DNA from: Alphaproteobacteria bacterium
GTDB taxonomy: Bacteria; Pseudomonadota; Alphaproteobacteria; Rhizobiales; Aestuariivirgaceae
DNA: 8,494 nucleotides
Direction of reading: 5' to 3'
Assembly (NCBI GenBank): GCA_026400595.1
Contig: JAPLOT010000227.1
Location: forward strand, 1 to 8,494
Positions 6,769 through 8,494 of this stretch are shown here, in pieces (positions within the stretch are counted from its first letter, which is position 1; each line of letters begins with the position of its first letter). A program made the position numbers and the translations under genes. The notes under the pieces were generated by a model. The model saw nothing but the letters and a program-made list of their open reading frames with translations. It did not search any database and was not told where the DNA came from.

Positions 6769-8276
6769 TGCCGCTGCAGTCGCTTGCAGCCGCGGCACCG
6801 ACGCCGGACGGCTATCTGCTGGTGCTTGCCATCATCCTGCCGGCCACCGCCATCGTTGCCCTGGTCGGGCTGGGCGGAAGAGGCGCTGCCGGCATCGTAC
6901 TTGCCACGCTTGCCGCACAGCTGATCATCGCAATTCGGGTTCTTTCCCTTGTGTGGCAGAGCGGCGCTCCGGTCGTCTACGTGATTGGCGGCTGGGACCC
7001 GCCGCTCGGCATCGCGCTGCGGGCGGACGGGATCTCGGCCGTCATGATGCTGACCAGCGCGGTCATCTTCTCAGCAGCAGCAGCCTTTGCCTGGAAGGAT
7101 TATCGTCCGCCACGCTGGTCGCCGGAGACTAGGGGATCGCTGGTTTTCTGGTCGGCGCTTCTCGCCATGGCAAGTGCGCTCAACACGCTCTTCACCAGCG
7201 CCGATCTCTTCAATCTCTATGTCGCCCTCGAACTCCTCACCTTCGCGGCCATTCCCGTGGTGAGCTTGAAGGGCAGCGCCGAAACCCTGCGGGCGGCCTT
7301 GCGGTACCTGATCTTCGCCGTGTTTGGGTCGATGCTCTATCTTCTCGGCATCGTCCTACTCTATGGCGCTTACGGAACTCTCGACGTCTCGTCCCTCGCG
7401 GAGCTGATCCGGCCGAACGCCGCGACACTGGTCGCGGCCGCACTGGTCACCGTGGGCTTGCTGGCGAAGACCGCGCTGTTTCCCTTCCATCTCTGGCTGC
7501 CGCCCGCGCATGCCGGCGCGCCTGCGGCCGGAAGCGCGGTCCTCTCGGCCCTCGTGGTCAAGGGAAGCCTCTTCCTGCTCATGCGCCTGTGGTTCGACAC
7601 GTTTCCGTCCCTGCGCGATCCGGCGGCCATGCAGATCCTTGCCGCACTCGGAGCGGCGGCGGTGATCGTTGGCAGCGTGATGGCCATACGTCAGGCACGC
7701 CTCAAGCTCCTTGTCGCCTATTCCACGGTGGCGCAGATCGGCTACATGTTCTTCGTCTTCACACTCGTCCCGGTGCTGCCTGGCGAGAGCTGGATCGCCG
7801 CGTCGGCCTGGACCGGCGGCTGGCTTCAGATCGTGTCGCACGCCTTCGCAAAGGCGGCCATGTTCCTTGCGGCTGGACTTGTGGCCGAGGCCCTCGGGCA
7901 TGACCGGATCCGCGATCTGGCCGGTCTGGGCAAACAACTTCCGCTCATCGTTCTGACCTTTGCAATGAGCGGCATATCGCTGATGGGGCTGCCGCCCAGC
8001 GGCGGATTCAGCGCAAAGTTCATGCTGCTTGTCGCGGCCACGGCAGAAGGGCACTGGCTGTGGGCGACCGTGATCATCGGGGGCGGGCTGCTCGCCGGCA
8101 TTTACATCTTTGGCGTCCTCGCACGCATGCTTGCTGCCATGCCGGACGGCACCGCGGTTGCGGAGATCGGCCGTGGCCGGCAGTTGATCACCTTCGCGCT
8201 CGCCGGCGTGGCGCTTCTGCTGGGGTTCCTGCCTCTTGAGCCCATGGCATTGCTGCAGATCGGGCGGATGCCATGA
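6765..8276 (+). CDS. mrpD: Mrp/Mnh antiporter subunit D (NuoM/NuoN-like proton translocator)
   Basis: This 503-residue polytopic protein (about 14 helices) matches MrpD, one of the antiporter-like subunits related to complex I NuoL/M/N. The key residues are visible: Glu156 in LYVALELLTF (TM5), Lys235 in LLAKTALFPFHLW (TM7), Lys266 in LVVKGSLFLLM (TM8) and Lys418 in GGFSAKFMLL (TM12), with Lys363 in HAFAKAAMF. These form the charged axis through which protons move. A Lys in TM12 is as in MrpD and NuoN rather than the Glu of NuoM. The segment RLKLLVAYSTVAQIGYMF (312-329) is a family hallmark. The start at 6765 overlaps mrpC by ATGA and follows GAAGAGGACAGG; Met2 is a close alternative. The stop overlaps the next gene by ATGA. 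Confidence 0.93.
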   Translation: MMPLQSLAAAAPTPDGYLLVLAIILPATAIVALVGLGGRGAAGIVLATLAAQLIIAIRVLSLVWQSGAPVVYVIGGWDPPLGIALRADGISAVMMLTSAVIFSAAAAFAWKDYRPPRWSPETRGSLVFWSALLAMASALNTLFTSADLFNLYVALELLTFAAIPVVSLKGSAETLRAALRYLIFAVFGSMLYLLGIVLLYGAYGTLDVSSLAELIRPNAATLVAAALVTVGLLAKTALFPFHLWLPPAHAGAPAAGSAVLSALVVKGSLFLLMRLWFDTFPSLRDPAAMQILAALGAAAVIVGSVMAIRQARLKLLVAYSTVAQIGYMFFVFTLVPVLPGESWIAASAWTGGWLQIVSHAFAKAAMFLAAGLVAEALGHDRIRDLAGLGKQLPLIVLTFAMSGISLMGLPPSGGFSAKFMLLVAATAEGHWLWATVIIGGGLLAGIYIFGVLARMLAAMPDGTAVAEIGRGRQLITFALAGVALLLGFLPLEPMALLQIGRMP

Positions 8277-8494
8277 GTGCGATCCTCGTGACGATGGTCG
8301 CCCTGCCACTGGTCATGCTGCTGTTGCTGGCGCATCGCCCGCTCCGGCCGCTGATCGTGAAAGCACTTGCGATCGCACCCATGCCCGGGCTTCTGGTGCT
8401 GCCGGCGGCTTGGCAGAGTGGGCAATGGTCGACCGAGTTTTTCGGAACCTGGAGCCTCGTCCTCGATCAGCCTGCCGCCCTGATGCTCGTTGCC
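8273..8494 (+). CDS. Second antiporter-like subunit (MrpD'/NuoL-like), N-terminal part only
   Basis: The reading frame is open from the ATG at 8273 for 74 codons to the window edge, so only the N-terminus is seen. It starts inside the mrpD stop (ATGA). The visible part has two hydrophobic segments (about residues 4-20 and 32-47), then a Trp-rich stretch (AWQSGQW, GTWSLVLDQPAALML) that resembles the beginning of NuoL/M/N and MrpA/MrpD-type subunits, where a beta hairpin and an L-D-x-x-x motif precede the third helix. None of the catalytic Glu/Lys residues lies inside the window. It is probably a second D-type subunit standing in for the missing N-terminal half of MrpA. The family call depends mainly on position and the short motif. 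Confidence 0.6.
   Translation, partial: MSAILVTMVALPLVMLLLLAHRPLRPLIVKALAIAPMPGLLVLPAAWQSGQWSTEFFGTWSLVLDQPAALMLVA

Noticed and set aside
4443..8494. Membrane-bound hydrogenase or complex I operon
   Set aside because: The gene order resembles mbh, but E, F and G subunits with Mrp signatures are present and no hydrogenase, iron-sulfur or quinone-module gene is seen. The right edge leaves a small possibility open.

Overview
The window is compact, high-GC bacterial DNA. It is most likely from a proteobacterium, and Alphaproteobacteria fits best, but no taxonomic marker gene is present and the assignment is an inference. From base 247 to the right edge coding is almost continuous, all on the + strand. 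There are no RNA genes, mobile elements, CRISPR arrays or recognisable terminators.

Region 1 (1-246) is a non-coding leader with three inverted repeats. The first (79-97) fits the TGGT-N3-ACCA operator layout of FadR-type GntR repressors. The second (124-137) is a perfect 14-bp palindrome with related half-sites. The third (206-222) is a small GC-rich hairpin just upstream of the first ribosome binding site.

Region 2 (247-4412) is a two-gene RND efflux system: a lipoprotein periplasmic adaptor followed by a 1025-residue inner-membrane pump of the HAE (drug) type with its proton-relay residues intact. The two genes overlap by ATGA. No outer-membrane channel gene is present, so a TolC-like partner must be encoded elsewhere.

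Region 3 (4443-8494, continuing past the edge) is a multi-subunit Mrp/Mnh/Pha cation:proton antiporter operon in the order E-F-G-[MrpA C-terminal part fused to MrpB]-C-D-D', where D' is a second antiporter-like subunit cut by the window end. The order differs from the classical mrpABCDEFG. The part corresponding to the C-terminus of MrpA is joined to MrpB in a 312-residue protein, while no MrpA-type N-terminal antiporter half precedes it. This resembles the modular layout of the membrane arm of membrane-bound hydrogenases and of some split Mrp operons. Every junction within the block overlaps, and five of six are ATGA.

Only 30 bases with a strong Shine-Dalgarno and no visible terminator separate the pump gene from mrpE, so the two systems look like one transcription unit. 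Functionally the RND pump consumes the proton gradient, and the Mrp complex exchanges protons for Na+ (or other monovalent cations) and sets internal pH. Co-expression could couple efflux with ion homeostasis, for example in bile-salt, alkaline or saline stress. That link is inference; the shared layout is what the sequence shows.
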